A stretch of 64,000 nucleotides of DNA from Suicoccus acidiformans (GTDB taxonomy: Bacteria > Bacillota > Bacilli > Lactobacillales > Aerococcaceae): NCBI RefSeq assembly GCF_003546865.1, contig NZ_CP023434.1:682001-746000 (forward strand). The letters are read 5' to 3'. The translations under genes were made by a program, and so were the position numbers. Below are positions 1 through 8,946 of the stretch, piece by piece (the first letter of the stretch is position 1; the number at the start of each line of letters is the position of its first letter). A model generated the notes under the pieces. The model was not told where the DNA came from. It saw nothing but the letters and a program-made list of their open reading frames with translations, and did not search any database.

Positions 1-34
1 GGGAAATTTTGTCAAAAATTAAGGAGGTTTGATG

Positions 35-1780
35 ATGGATGGGTACAAGAGACTTTTATCTTATGCACCGGAGAAAAAAAGGGAACTTGTTTTAGCCATT
101 TTCTTTACGGGACTCTCAGCAATTGCTCAGGTTTTTTCTTATTTTTATATTTGGAAGTTTTTAGAAGCACTATTAGCCTCAAATAATTTGCAAGAAGCAA
201 TGCAGTATGCTGTAGTAGTGATTGTCTTACTAATAACATACATCTTTTTATATTTTATAGGCGTCGCTCTGTCTCATATATTAGGATTTAGGGTAGAGAC
301 AAATTTAAGAAAGAAATCAGCATTGAATGTAGTTGACGGTTCATTTCATTTTTTTGATAATCATTCATCTGGAGAGGTGAATAAAATTATCAATGAAAAT
401 GCGAGTAATACGCATTCGATCATTGCACATATGATTCCTGATATTACTTCCGCAATTATTGCACCCATACTCTTAATTATTGTTGCTACCAACATTGACA
501 TTACTTTTGGGGTTCTTCTATTTTTAGCATTGATATTTGCATTTATTTGTCTTAAAGGGATGATGAGTGATTCTTCGTTTATGGAAGCATATCTCAAAGT
601 TCTTGAAAGACTCAATGGCGAGACAGTTGAATATGTACGAGGCATGCAAGTGGTTAAAATTTTTGGTGCCAGTGTATATACTTTTAAGAGTTTCTATGAA
701 GCAATCAAGGAATATTCTAATCTGACTTACCAACATGCCATCAATTGTAAACACCCTTATGTTAGTTTTCAAACGATACTCAATCTCTACATCAGTTTTA
801 CAATTCCTTACGGAATTTATACATTAACTCGAGGTTCTGAACCTTTAGAAATCGCAGCAAAGGTCATTTTCTTTGCGATTATTGGAGGTGTTATTTTTAC
901 ATCAATGACAAAAATCATGTATGTCGGATCAGACATGTTTATGGCAAAAGAAGCTGTAGATAAGATGGAAAATCTATTTGAAGAAATGGAAGAAAAAAAG
1001 ATTTCTCACAGCACCTATGAAGATCTGCAAAATACAAATATTGAGTTTAAAGATGTTACATTTTCTTATGAAAATGCACCTGTGATAGAAAATCTATCCT
1101 TTAAACTTGAAGGTGGAAAATCTTATGCTTTAATTGGGGGGTCAGGATCAGGTAAGTCCACGATAGCTAAGTTGATTGGAGGATTCTACAAAGTCGATTC
1201 AGGTCAGGTCCTCATCGGAGATAAGCTATTAGAATCATATAGCGAAGAATTTCTCAATAACAAAATCGCGATGGTTTTTCAGAATGCACAACTTTTCGAT
1301 TTGACAGTATTTGAAAATGTTAAGTTAGCACGGCCAGAAGCAAGTGACCAAGAAGTCATGCAAGCGCTAAAAGATGCGTCTTGCCGAGATATTATTGATA
1401 AACTCCCTCAAGGTGTTCATACGATGTTGGGAACTGAAGGAGTGAGCCTTTCTGGGGGAGAAACACAAAGAATTGCGATCGCTAGAGCGATCCTAAAGGA
1501 TGCGGATATCGTTATTTTAGACGAGGCTTCTGCAGCAGCCGATGCGGATAATGAATATAAGATACAACAAGCTTTTGCTAAATTGATGGAAGGAAAAACC
1601 GTAATTATGATTGCCCATCGATTGACTTCGATCCGAAATGTCGATGAAATTCTCGTGATGAGCCAAGGCCAAATTATCGAAAGAGGAGACCATGAAACGC
1701 TCATGGCTGCAGATAGTAAGTATAAAGAATTTCAAGAAATGTATGCCAAAGCAAATGAATGGAGGGTTAAGAGTGATTAA
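35..1780 (+). CDS. ABC exporter half-transporter, first subunit of a heterodimeric pair
   Basis: Fused membrane and ATPase protein of about 581 aa. The N-terminal ~330 residues hold several hydrophobic segments of an ABC exporter-type membrane domain. The ATPase part shows Walker A GGSGSGKST near residue 370, signature LSGGE near 471, Walker B VILDEA near 493 and the H-loop His near 528. The segment EYVRGMQVVKIFG resembles the YbtP/YbtQ-IrtAB group, so a role with metal chelates or peptides is possible, but the substrate cannot be read from sequence. AAGGAGG at 21-27 gives best spacing to ATG 35; ATG 32 and TTG 29 are in-frame alternatives. It overlaps the next gene by 8 bp, which implies a coupled heterodimer. 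Base composition is more AT-rich than the core genes further right. Confidence 0.85.
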   Translation: MDGYKRLLSYAPEKKRELVLAIFFTGLSAIAQVFSYFYIWKFLEALLASNNLQEAMQYAVVVIVLLITYIFLYFIGVALSHILGFRVETNLRKKSALNVVDGSFHFFDNHSSGEVNKIINENASNTHSIIAHMIPDITSAIIAPILLIIVATNIDITFGVLLFLALIFAFICLKGMMSDSSFMEAYLKVLERLNGETVEYVRGMQVVKIFGASVYTFKSFYEAIKEYSNLTYQHAINCKHPYVSFQTILNLYISFTIPYGIYTLTRGSEPLEIAAKVIFFAIIGGVIFTSMTKIMYVGSDMFMAKEAVDKMENLFEEMEEKKISHSTYEDLQNTNIEFKDVTFSYENAPVIENLSFKLEGGKSYALIGGSGSGKSTIAKLIGGFYKVDSGQVLIGDKLLESYSEEFLNNKIAMVFQNAQLFDLTVFENVKLARPEASDQEVMQALKDASCRDIIDKLPQGVHTMLGTEGVSLSGGETQRIAIARAILKDADIVILDEASAAADADNEYKIQQAFAKLMEGKTVIMIAHRLTSIRNVDEILVMSQGQIIERGDHETLMAADSKYKEFQEMYAKANEWRVKSD

Positions 1781-3497
1781 AAGATTTATGGACCGATACC
1801 AGTTAACGGAAGAGGGCGCTAAAGGACTTAGACGATCCTCTATCGCTTCATTCTTCAAATACTTAGCCTTTATGGCGCCTATTATTATCATTATGTATTT
1901 TGTTCAAGGTCTCTTATATCAAAACTTAAAATCTGTTCATTTTTATATCATTGGAATTCTACTGACAGGGATTATCATGTATATTATTATTGAGCGACAA
2001 TATGAAGCAACTTATAAAGAAACGTATCAAGAGGCAAGTAATTTAAGGATAGAGATTGCCGAAATCTTACGAGAATTACCTCTATCTTATTATAGTCGGC
2101 ACAATTTATCTGATGTAGCGCAAACGATTATGCAAGATGTTTCAGATATTGAACATGCCTTAAGTCACGCACTCCCAGATTTTCATGGATTTATCCCATA
2201 TTTGCTGATTGTATCAGTGCTATTACTATTGGGAGATTTTAAACTGGGTTTATGTGTCGTGATTCCAATGCTTGTTGGTATGATACTTTTTTATCTCTCT
2301 AAGTCCATGCAGGAAAAAGCAACAGGAAAATTCTATTTAGTGAATCGAGAAAATACTGAAAAATTCCAAAAAGCGATTGATCTTAATCAAGAGATTCGAG
2401 CCTACGGACTTAAAAATGATGTCGGACATGACTTAGTTGAGTTTCAAGATGTAAGAGAAAATGAACAAATTAAATCAGAATTATCTCAAGCATTACCTTT
2501 ACAACTTTCTCAAATTATAGTCGTTTTATCACTAGGTATGACCATTTATTTTGGTAGCCAGCTATATATAGATGGAGAGACAAATTTAGTGATGCTGTTA
2601 GGATACATTCTAGCTGCAGTCAAGTTAATCAATGGATTACAAAGTCTTTATATGAATATCTCTGAAGTTATTTATATTGATTCAAGAGTAAAGAGAATAA
2701 AATCCATTAAGCAAGAACCTTTACAAACAGGTAAAGAGGATATTACTTTAGATTCCTTTGATATCGAGTTTAAAAATGTTAGTTTTTCTTATTATGAAGG
2801 ACAGGGCCTCATCAAGGATTTAACATTTACAGCTCAGCAAGATCAAGTAACCTCAATTATTGGGCCTTCGGGATGTGGTAAGACGACAGTATTAAGGTTA
2901 GTATCTCGTCTCTATGACTATGATTCAGGATCAATAACCATAGGAGGCGTTGATATTAAGGCTATAGCAACCGAAACCCTATTTAATTATATATCCATGG
3001 TCTTTCAAGATGTGATTTTATTTAACAAAAGTGTCCTAGAAAATATTAGGGTAGGGAGACCAGATGCGAGTGATGAGGAGGTCATTCAGGCTGCTAAATT
3101 AGCAAATTGTCAAGACTTTGTTGATAGACTGGACGGCGGTTATGATACTTATATTGGTGAAAATGGTGCGAAATTATCCGGAGGAGAAAGACAAAGAATA
3201 TCCATTGCCAGAGCATTTTTAAAAGACGCACCCATTATATTATTGGATGAGATTTCCTCATCTTTAGATGTCATCAATGAAATGAAAGTCCAGGAATCAT
3301 TGAATAAGCTCATAGAAGATAAAACAGTATTGATTGTTTCTCATAGACTGAAATCAATTGAAAAAACAGACAAGATTGTCGTTTTAAATAATGGTAGGGT
3401 AGATTCTATTGGAGATCATGATTCCTTGATGAAAGATTCAGAATTATACCAAGATTTGGTAGAAAAATCTCAGTTAGCTGAAGATTTTGAATATTAA
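1773..3497 (+). CDS. ABC exporter half-transporter, second subunit
   Basis: About 574 aa, again membrane domain plus ATPase. Walker A GPSGCGKTT lies near residue 365, LSGGERQR near 468, Walker B IILLDE near 489 and the H-loop His near 524. I chose GTG 1773, preceded by GGAGGG at 1761-1766; an in-frame ATG at 1692 lies well inside the upstream gene and is unlikely. The 8-bp overlap with the first subunit supports translational coupling and a heterodimer. The degraded ABC fragment at 4850-5772 is closely similar to the C-terminal half of this protein, so the locus once carried at least two related pairs. Substrate unknown. Confidence 0.85.
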   Translation: MIKRFMDRYQLTEEGAKGLRRSSIASFFKYLAFMAPIIIIMYFVQGLLYQNLKSVHFYIIGILLTGIIMYIIIERQYEATYKETYQEASNLRIEIAEILRELPLSYYSRHNLSDVAQTIMQDVSDIEHALSHALPDFHGFIPYLLIVSVLLLLGDFKLGLCVVIPMLVGMILFYLSKSMQEKATGKFYLVNRENTEKFQKAIDLNQEIRAYGLKNDVGHDLVEFQDVRENEQIKSELSQALPLQLSQIIVVLSLGMTIYFGSQLYIDGETNLVMLLGYILAAVKLINGLQSLYMNISEVIYIDSRVKRIKSIKQEPLQTGKEDITLDSFDIEFKNVSFSYYEGQGLIKDLTFTAQQDQVTSIIGPSGCGKTTVLRLVSRLYDYDSGSITIGGVDIKAIATETLFNYISMVFQDVILFNKSVLENIRVGRPDASDEEVIQAAKLANCQDFVDRLDGGYDTYIGENGAKLSGGERQRISIARAFLKDAPIILLDEISSSLDVINEMKVQESLNKLIEDKTVLIVSHRLKSIEKTDKIVVLNNGRVDSIGDHDSLMKDSELYQDLVEKSQLAEDFEY

Positions 3498-3543
3498 TTA
3501 ATAATATTTAAGGAGAAAAATTTTCGTAAATTTCAAGTTTAAG

Positions 3544-4849
3544 TTAGCCACTTTGTTAAAACTAAAGACCTACATGTGAATTATTTGCACTTGGTTGTTC
3601 GGCTTTACAATGAGCGTCGGTCTGGTAGGCTCTTGGCCAAAGCTGGCTAACCTAGCTTTCACCAGCCTTTAAGCCAGCCCGGCGGAGGCTCGTTGTCAAG
3701 GCGAACAGATTTTAAGCTGCAGCACCTTCTTGACGAAAAGCTTTTAAAAAGCAATCGCAAGGGCTTTGATAGTTCAAGATCTTTCGTGGGTAGCGATTCA
3801 TCCATTGTTGAATGCGCAAAATCTGCTGATCACAAATTTCCGATATTTTTTGACCTTTCGGCAGAAATCGCCGGATGAATTTATGCTGATGCTCGCTCGT
3901 CCCTCTTTCATAAGAAGCAAATGGGTGCGTAAAGTAGGCGAATACTGTCTCTTGGAGGGCTTCTTGTAAGGAAGCAAACTCGGTTCCATTATCTGCTGTG
4001 ACTGTTTTAAATAGACGAGTGTAGTCATCGCCACAGCGCTCTCTGAGCTGGGACACTGCTAAACAAACAGTTTTGGAAGTCTTACCCGGCAACTTAAGGA
4101 GAACTTCAAAACGAGTCATTCTCTCGACTAAGGTTAATAAGACTTCGTCCCCTTTAGTTTTTTGTCCGATAACCGTGTCAATTTCCCAGTGACCGAAATG
4201 AGCACGAGATTCAACTTCTTCAGGTCGCTCGTCAATTGAATTTCCTAAAATCCGCTTATTTTCCTTAGCTGACCGTTTCTTTTGACGAGGTTTACGAGAG
4301 AGTTTCTCCAGTAAGTCCATATTTTTAGTGCGCATAATGCCACTATCTATCCAATTATAGAGAGTAGTCGTGCTAGGAATCAGTTTTGGGTCAAATAGCT
4401 CTTGTCGCTTAGCAAAACCAACGACCACATCAGGGGACCAATGATCTTCGAGCATTTTTTCATCTGCCGATTTAGGACGTCTTCCACAATTTAAACGCTG
4501 GTTATCATAAGCCGCCTGAGCCTTATCAGCATCATAAACAGTGTAGTAATAAACATGCTCTTTACCGTTCTGGACTTGTTTTTTCTTTTGTTTAACAGTC
4601 TCTCGCTTGATTTCATTATGAATGGTTTGGGGCGCCCGATTAAGACTAGCTGTGATAGCTCGATTTGAATAGTTTTCTTGTTTAAGAATAGCAATCTGGC
4701 AACGTTCTTGATAAGAAAGATGTGTCCCTTTTTTAGTAGCTGTGTTATCATGAATTTGCGTTACGTGAATTCATCCTTATCTATTGAGAGTTGTGGTAAC
4801 TTCAATATAGCATGAAATTCACTTGATGTTCTTTATTTTGGGTGGCTAA
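3544..4849 (-). mobile_element. IS30-family-like insertion sequence, probably inactive
   Basis: A transposase reading frame lies between imperfect terminal inverted repeats. The left end begins TTAGCCAC at 3544. The right end read inward begins with the same TTAGCCAC at 4849, and both continue with AAAA-TAAAGA-like and GTGAATT blocks. Boundaries are approximate, and no clear target duplication was found. The element lies between an intact ABC pair and the truncated paralogue of its second gene, so insertion with deletion of the intervening genes is likely. The GC-rich stretch 3600-3711 between the left repeat and the transposase end has partial inverted repeats of unknown role. Confidence 0.75.
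3712..4770 (-). pseudogene. IS30-family transposase lacking a normal start codon
   Basis: One uninterrupted minus-strand frame runs from 4770 to the stop at 3712 (352 sense codons). It contains an N-terminal HTH (QERCQIAILKQENYSNRAI region) and an IS30 DDE core: D in HWEIDTVIG, D in VTADNGTEF, E in the YERGTSEHQHKFIRR segment. No ATG, GTG or TTG lies in frame before ATG 4455, which would discard the whole HTH. An ATG at 4774-4772, behind an AAGGA motif, is in another frame and stops after eight codons. The likeliest reading is a 1-nt indel at the 5' end that separated the start codon from the gene. Initiation at ATT 4770 is a weaker alternative. Confidence 0.75.
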
Positions 4850-5772
4850 GTTGATTATAGAATCCACCGATATTTATAGGTTATTTGCTAGTATCGATTA
4901 AACTAAAGGACTTACTGGATATTTCGAATGAAGTTATACTAGAGGCCCTCCACATTGAACCGAAAATTGAGAAAATTCGCTAAATTAACACCACCCCTAT
5001 ACAAGAGGGGAAGGCTGTGGATTTACAGTCTTTTGATATTCAGTTAGAGGGCATTAATTTTGCCTATGATGGCAAGAACAAATATCATTCAGGATGTATC
5101 TTTTACGGCTCAGATGGGTCAGGTTACAGCCATTGTTGGGCCGTCTGGTCGTAGCAAGACAACCTTGTTGAAGCTCATCTCCAGGCTTTATGATTATGAC
5201 TCTGGGAAGATTTTAATTGATGGGTATGATATTAAAGATATCTCTACGGATTCACTTTTCGCCAAGATTTCAATGGTCTTCCAAGACGTGAGCCTATTTA
5301 ATAACTCGGTGCTTGAGAATATCTGTATCGGTAGGCCAGATGCCACAGATGAAGAGGTCAGAGAAGCTGCGAGAATGGCTGGTTGTGAGGAATTTGTCTT
5401 GGAACTTGACCAAGGCTATGACCCGTTTATCGGGGAAGAGGGGGTTGAACTTTCTGGCGGGGAAAGGCAATGGATTTCCATAGCAAGAGCTTTCTTGAAA
5501 GACGCGCCAATTCTTCTTTTGGATGAACTCTCCTCAAACTTAGATGTGATAAATGAGACAAAGATTCAGAATAGTTTGAATCAGCTGGGGCTAATAAGAC
5601 AGTGATTATCATTTCTCACCGATTAAAGTCGATTGAGAATGTCAATAAGATTGTAGTCATGAATGAGGGCCGAATTGATCAGATGGGTAGTCATGCATAC
5701 TTGCTCGAGGAGAGTGAGTTATATAAGGCTTTGCTTGAGAAATCCAGACTGGCGGAAGAGTTTCTTTATTAA
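4850..5772 (+). pseudogene. Decayed C-terminal half of a second ABC exporter subunit
   Basis: Reading across frames gives a protein closely parallel to the C-terminal half of the gene at 1773-3497. The 5' part (GYLLVSIKL, then SNEVI) ends at an in-frame TAA near 4980. A long open stretch from 5060 carries the ATPase domain, and a 1-nt shift near 5590 moves the tail (NKTVIIISHRLKSIENV, ending EEFLY) into another frame ending at 5772. Walker A is GPSGRSKTT, so the glycine before the lysine is replaced by Ser; the signature is intact as LSGGERQ but is followed by W instead of R. No full membrane domain remains. It is almost certainly non-functional, probably truncated together with the adjacent IS. 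Confidence 0.85.
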
Positions 5773-6163
5773 AAATAATGAGTCAATGATTGATATAGTA
5801 TAGATAATTAATCGCCACTAGGATGAGGTTGCTTAATATCTGCTAACTATTCACTAGCGATGTTAAGTTAATTAAGATGCAAAAATAGTATTCTACAAAG
5901 CAGGGTAGCACTTTCAGAATTCTGGTTTACATCGGCTTATTGCTGCTTAATTAATCAAGGACAGGTCTATATTTTTGCTAGTAGAATCTTCACTTCACAA
6001 ATTAGGGAACCTTCATATGAAGTTCGAAATATATCTTGAATTCGCATCCTTTGGTTGACCTAAATATTATTTTAGGGTACACTAACTTTGGTATTATAAA
6101 CTTTATAAAGTTGCTTCATGTTAGATATATGTGGCCGATTAAGAAAGGATACGTGAGGAGAAG
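5773..6163. other. Intergenic region before the metal importer operon
   Basis: 391 bp without a supported gene. The 3' part carries the promoter/operator at 6049-6083. A perfect 12-bp palindrome CTTCATATGAAG lies at 6011-6022 inside a longer imperfect dyad (GAAC...GTTC); its role is unknown. The rest is AT-rich and shows nothing recognisable. Confidence 0.6.
6049..6083 (+). promoter_or_regulatory. Metal-responsive promoter: sigma-A sites with two DtxR/MntR-like operators
   Basis: TTGACC at 6055-6060, a 17-nt spacer and TACACT at 6078-6083 form a good sigma-A promoter. A near-palindrome (TTTGGTTGACCTAAA) covers the -35, and a second TTAG-N6-CTAA dyad covers the -10. The same arrangement recurs at 8848-8884 before the binding-protein gene. 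The dyads resemble targets of DtxR-type Mn regulators (MntR, ScaR, EfaR); assignment to that family is inference. Confidence 0.7.
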
Positions 6164-6973
6164 ATGACAGAAAGTATTCAAGTTAAGCATCTGACCGTTG
6201 CTTACGAAGGGAATCCCGTTTTATGGGATGTGAATGTGCATTTTAATTCTGGGAGAATAACAGCCATTGTTGGTCCGAATGGGGCAGGAAAATCAACATT
6301 ATTAAATGCTATGCTCGGCTTTTTGAAACCGATTAGTGGCGAAGTGGATTTTAATGTTAAAGGGCAGCAGAATGTCTCCTATGATAAAGTCAAGCAAGAA
6401 GTTGCTTACGTCCCCCAAAAATCAAGTGTCGACTGGAATTTCCCGACGACGGCTTTTGATGTCGTGTTAATGGGACGCTACGGTCATTTACGGTTCGCTC
6501 AAAGACCACGCAAAGAGGATAAGAAAATTGCCCGTTTGAATTTAGAGAAAGTCGGCATGTCAAGTTTCGCTAATCGACAAATTTCTCAGCTTTCGGGCGG
6601 CCAACGCCAACGCGTCTTCCTCGCTCGAGCGCTTTGTGAAGAAGCAGAAATTATCATTCTTGACGAACCTTTGGCTGGAGTAGACATTAAAACTGAGAAG
6701 GTTCTGATGGACCTCCTTCGCCAAGAAGCAAACCGAGGTAAGACTGTTATTGCCGTGCACCATGACTTAAATACGGTAGAAGAGTATTTCGATGATGTTA
6801 TATTCCTTAATCGTGAGATAGTCACGTTCGGTTCAGTCGATACGACCTTTACCCAAGAAAACATTGACGAGACTTATAAGCAAGACCGAAATCTCGGCGA
6901 TTCAATTGTTGCTAAGACAGAGGCCAGTGATGCGTATGATCAAACTAAAGCCAGAAAGGTTGCGGGTCGCTAA
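6164..6973 (+). CDS. Manganese/zinc ABC importer, ATP-binding subunit (TroB/MntB-like)
   Basis: 269 aa cytoplasmic ATPase of the cluster 9 metal-importer family. Walker A is GPNGAGKST near residue 40, signature LSGGQRQR near 144, Walker B EIIILDEP near 163 and the H-loop is AVHHDLN. The C-terminal ~35 residues form a charged extension past the core domain. GAGGAG precedes ATG 6164. Two permease genes follow with 1-bp TAATG overlaps, so the three are one operon. The operator-bearing promoter upstream is shared with the solute-binding gene at 8947. Mn2+ or Zn2+ is expected; the exact metal is not determined. Confidence 0.92.
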   Translation: MTESIQVKHLTVAYEGNPVLWDVNVHFNSGRITAIVGPNGAGKSTLLNAMLGFLKPISGEVDFNVKGQQNVSYDKVKQEVAYVPQKSSVDWNFPTTAFDVVLMGRYGHLRFAQRPRKEDKKIARLNLEKVGMSSFANRQISQLSGGQRQRVFLARALCEEAEIIILDEPLAGVDIKTEKVLMDLLRQEANRGKTVIAVHHDLNTVEEYFDDVIFLNREIVTFGSVDTTFTQENIDETYKQDRNLGDSIVAKTEASDAYDQTKARKVAGR

Positions 6974-7893
6974 TGGATACAGTTATTAGAGTACTTCAAG
7001 ACCATACCTTTCAAACAGTAGCCTTAGGTACTGGAGCCTTAGGTCTTCTTAGTGGAGTTTTAGGGGTCTTTTTAACACTTAGACGGCAAAGTTTGTTGGG
7101 GGATGCCTTGGGGCATGCGGCCTTACCGGGAATAGTTCTGGTTTTCATATTCATTCTCGAGCGAAATATGGGGTTTTTACTTTTGGGAGCTACGATTTCA
7201 GGTTTAATTGCTACTTGGTTGATAAATTGGATGAGTGATCATGAATCAGTTGTCAAACAAGATTCGGCCCTAGCTATTGTTCTATCAACTTTCTTCGGGC
7301 TAGGAACAGCGCTTTTGACCTATGTGCAGAAGATTCCAACAGCAGCCCAAGCTGGTTTAGATAAATTTATCTTTGGACAGGCCAGTGGCATGTTACGAAG
7401 TGATGTGCAGACGATTGTCATCACAGGCATTATCATTATTGCTCTGATTGTGGTTTTCTGGAAAGAATTTAAGTTAATTACCTTCGACCAGGCTTTTGCT
7501 CAGACTTTACCAGGTAAATATCACCGATTTGCTTATTTATTGTCGTTGTTAACGGTTATTACAATTGTGCTCGGCTTAGAAGCAGTAGGCGTGGTGTTAA
7601 TTAGTGCCCTGCTTGTTAATCCAGCAATCGCTGCCCGTCAATGGTCTAACCAAATGTCAGTTGTGGTTGTTTTATCTGGGATTTTCGGTTTAATTTCTGG
7701 CGTGGTAGGTGCCTTTATTTCCTCTTTAGGAACAGAAATACCAACTGGTGCAACAATTGTGGTTGTTGCTACAATCATTACTGTAATCAGTCTATTCTTT
7801 GCGCCGCGTCGGGGTGTAATTGCCACCCAAATTAATCGCTCGCGCAAGCAACAAGCCTTAAAAGAACAAATGAGACGGGAGGTTGCTGACTAA
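6973..7893 (+). CDS. Manganese/zinc ABC importer, permease subunit 1 (TroC-like)
   Basis: 306 aa, strongly hydrophobic, of the ABC-3 permease family. Typical segments are the GVLGVFLTLRRQSLLGDALGH region near the N terminus and the glycine-rich LEAVGVVLISALLVNPAIAA segment before the last helices. It starts at an ATG overlapping the ATPase stop by 1 bp, and its own TAA overlaps the next ATG the same way. The C terminus is basic and cytoplasmic. Two permease genes in tandem, as in TroCD/MntCD, imply a heterodimeric membrane pore. Confidence 0.92.
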   Translation: MDTVIRVLQDHTFQTVALGTGALGLLSGVLGVFLTLRRQSLLGDALGHAALPGIVLVFIFILERNMGFLLLGATISGLIATWLINWMSDHESVVKQDSALAIVLSTFFGLGTALLTYVQKIPTAAQAGLDKFIFGQASGMLRSDVQTIVITGIIIIALIVVFWKEFKLITFDQAFAQTLPGKYHRFAYLLSLLTVITIVLGLEAVGVVLISALLVNPAIAARQWSNQMSVVVVLSGIFGLISGVVGAFISSLGTEIPTGATIVVVATIITVISLFFAPRRGVIATQINRSRKQQALKEQMRREVAD

Positions 7894-8798
7894 TGAACCT
7901 ATTATTTGATATTACCTTGGTTGGGATAGCAGTATCGCTATCTTGTGCCATTGTTGGTGTGTTCTTAGTGCTTAGGGGGTCCACCATGGTTTCGGATGCG
8001 ATTACGCATACGGTGCTTTTGGGGATTGTGCTAGGATTCTTCGTAACACATGACTTGGACTCGCCGCTTCTGATGGTCGGGGCAACCTTAATTGGAGTCT
8101 TCACCGTCTGGCTCATCGAAGCCTTGCGCAGTACCGGTTTAGTCGATCAGGATGCGGCGATTGGAATCGTCTTTCCTTTATTATTCTCGATTGCGATTAT
8201 TCTAATTACCCGTTATGCAGGCGATGTTCACTTGGATGTGGATGCGGTCTTTACTGGCGAGTTAGGTTTTACGGTTTTTGAACGAGTGCGGTGGAATGGA
8301 ATGGACTTGGGGCCAACGGCCTTCTGGCGTTCAATGATTATCTTCGTTATTAATTCACTTTTCATTGCAATCTTCTATAAGGAATTGAAGGTATCAACCT
8401 TTGACCCAAATTATGCCAAATCACTCGGTTTTTCTACGATTGCGATTCATTACGGCTTGATGACCCTAGTGTCGCTTACGTCAGTGGGTGCCTTTGAATC
8501 AGTTGGTTCGATTTTAGTCGTTGGCTTTATGGTAGGGCCAGCTTTAATTGGATATCTACTGGCGGATAAATTAGGGCACGTTATTACGATTAGCCTGATT
8601 GCGGCCGTCTTCAATAGTATTGTTGGTGTACGGATTGCTTATTCGATGGACTTGTCCTATGCTGGTGTGATCGCAGTAGTGACAGGGATTGTCGTCTTTA
8701 TCGCTTTCTTGTTCTCACCGAAAAAGGGTGCATTAAGAAATTTAGTCAATCGTAAACGTCGACAGAATGCTTTGGAAGAAGAGGCACATCAATTATAA
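7893..8798 (+). CDS. Manganese/zinc ABC importer, permease subunit 2 (TroD-like)
   Basis: 301 aa ABC-3 family membrane protein, homologous in layout to the preceding permease (CAIVGVFLVLRGSTMVSDAI near the N terminus, then FESVGSILVVGFMVGPALIGY). It starts at the ATG that overlaps the upstream stop by 1 bp. A strong terminator follows at 8807-8834, so the binding protein is not simply cotranscribed but has its own promoter with the same operators. The basic C-terminal tail is probably cytoplasmic. Confidence 0.92.
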   Translation: MNLLFDITLVGIAVSLSCAIVGVFLVLRGSTMVSDAITHTVLLGIVLGFFVTHDLDSPLLMVGATLIGVFTVWLIEALRSTGLVDQDAAIGIVFPLLFSIAIILITRYAGDVHLDVDAVFTGELGFTVFERVRWNGMDLGPTAFWRSMIIFVINSLFIAIFYKELKVSTFDPNYAKSLGFSTIAIHYGLMTLVSLTSVGAFESVGSILVVGFMVGPALIGYLLADKLGHVITISLIAAVFNSIVGVRIAYSMDLSYAGVIAVVTGIVVFIAFLFSPKKGALRNLVNRKRRQNALEEEAHQL

Positions 8799-8806
8799 AA
8801 GTTACT

Positions 8807-8834
8807 TGAGCAGAAATATCTGCTCATTTTTTTG
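8807..8834 (+). terminator. Terminator after the metal permease operon
   Basis: An 8-bp stem TGAGCAGA/TCTGCTCA with a 3-nt loop is followed by seven T's. It separates the ATPase/permease transcript from the binding-protein gene. Confidence 0.85.
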
Positions 8835-8847
8835 ATTTTTTTGTCTA

Positions 8848-8884
8848 ATTAGGTTGACCTAAACAAAGTTTTAGGGTAGACTAA
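8848..8884 (+). promoter_or_regulatory. Metal-responsive promoter of the solute-binding protein gene
   Basis: TTGACC at 8854-8859, 17-nt spacer, TAGACT at 8877-8882. TTAGGTTGACCTAA over the -35 is a 14-bp palindrome apart from its central TG. A second dyad TTAG-N6-CTAA covers the -10. Layout and much of the sequence match 6049-6083, implying one shared metal repressor. Confidence 0.75.
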
Positions 8885-8946
8885 TATCATAGCTGAGTGA
8901 GCGCGAGTTCATCAGAAATAAATTACAGAAAGTAGGAATCTTTACG

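Noticed and set aside
3600-3711. Small gene in the GC-rich segment at the left end of the IS30 element
   Set aside because: Only shadow frames; short inverted repeats suggest IS end structure rather than coding.
4491-4751. Separate 86-codon minus-strand gene upstream of the IS30 transposase
   Set aside because: It is another frame of the transposase N-terminal region; the correct frame there continues without interruption into the main transposase and encodes the HTH.
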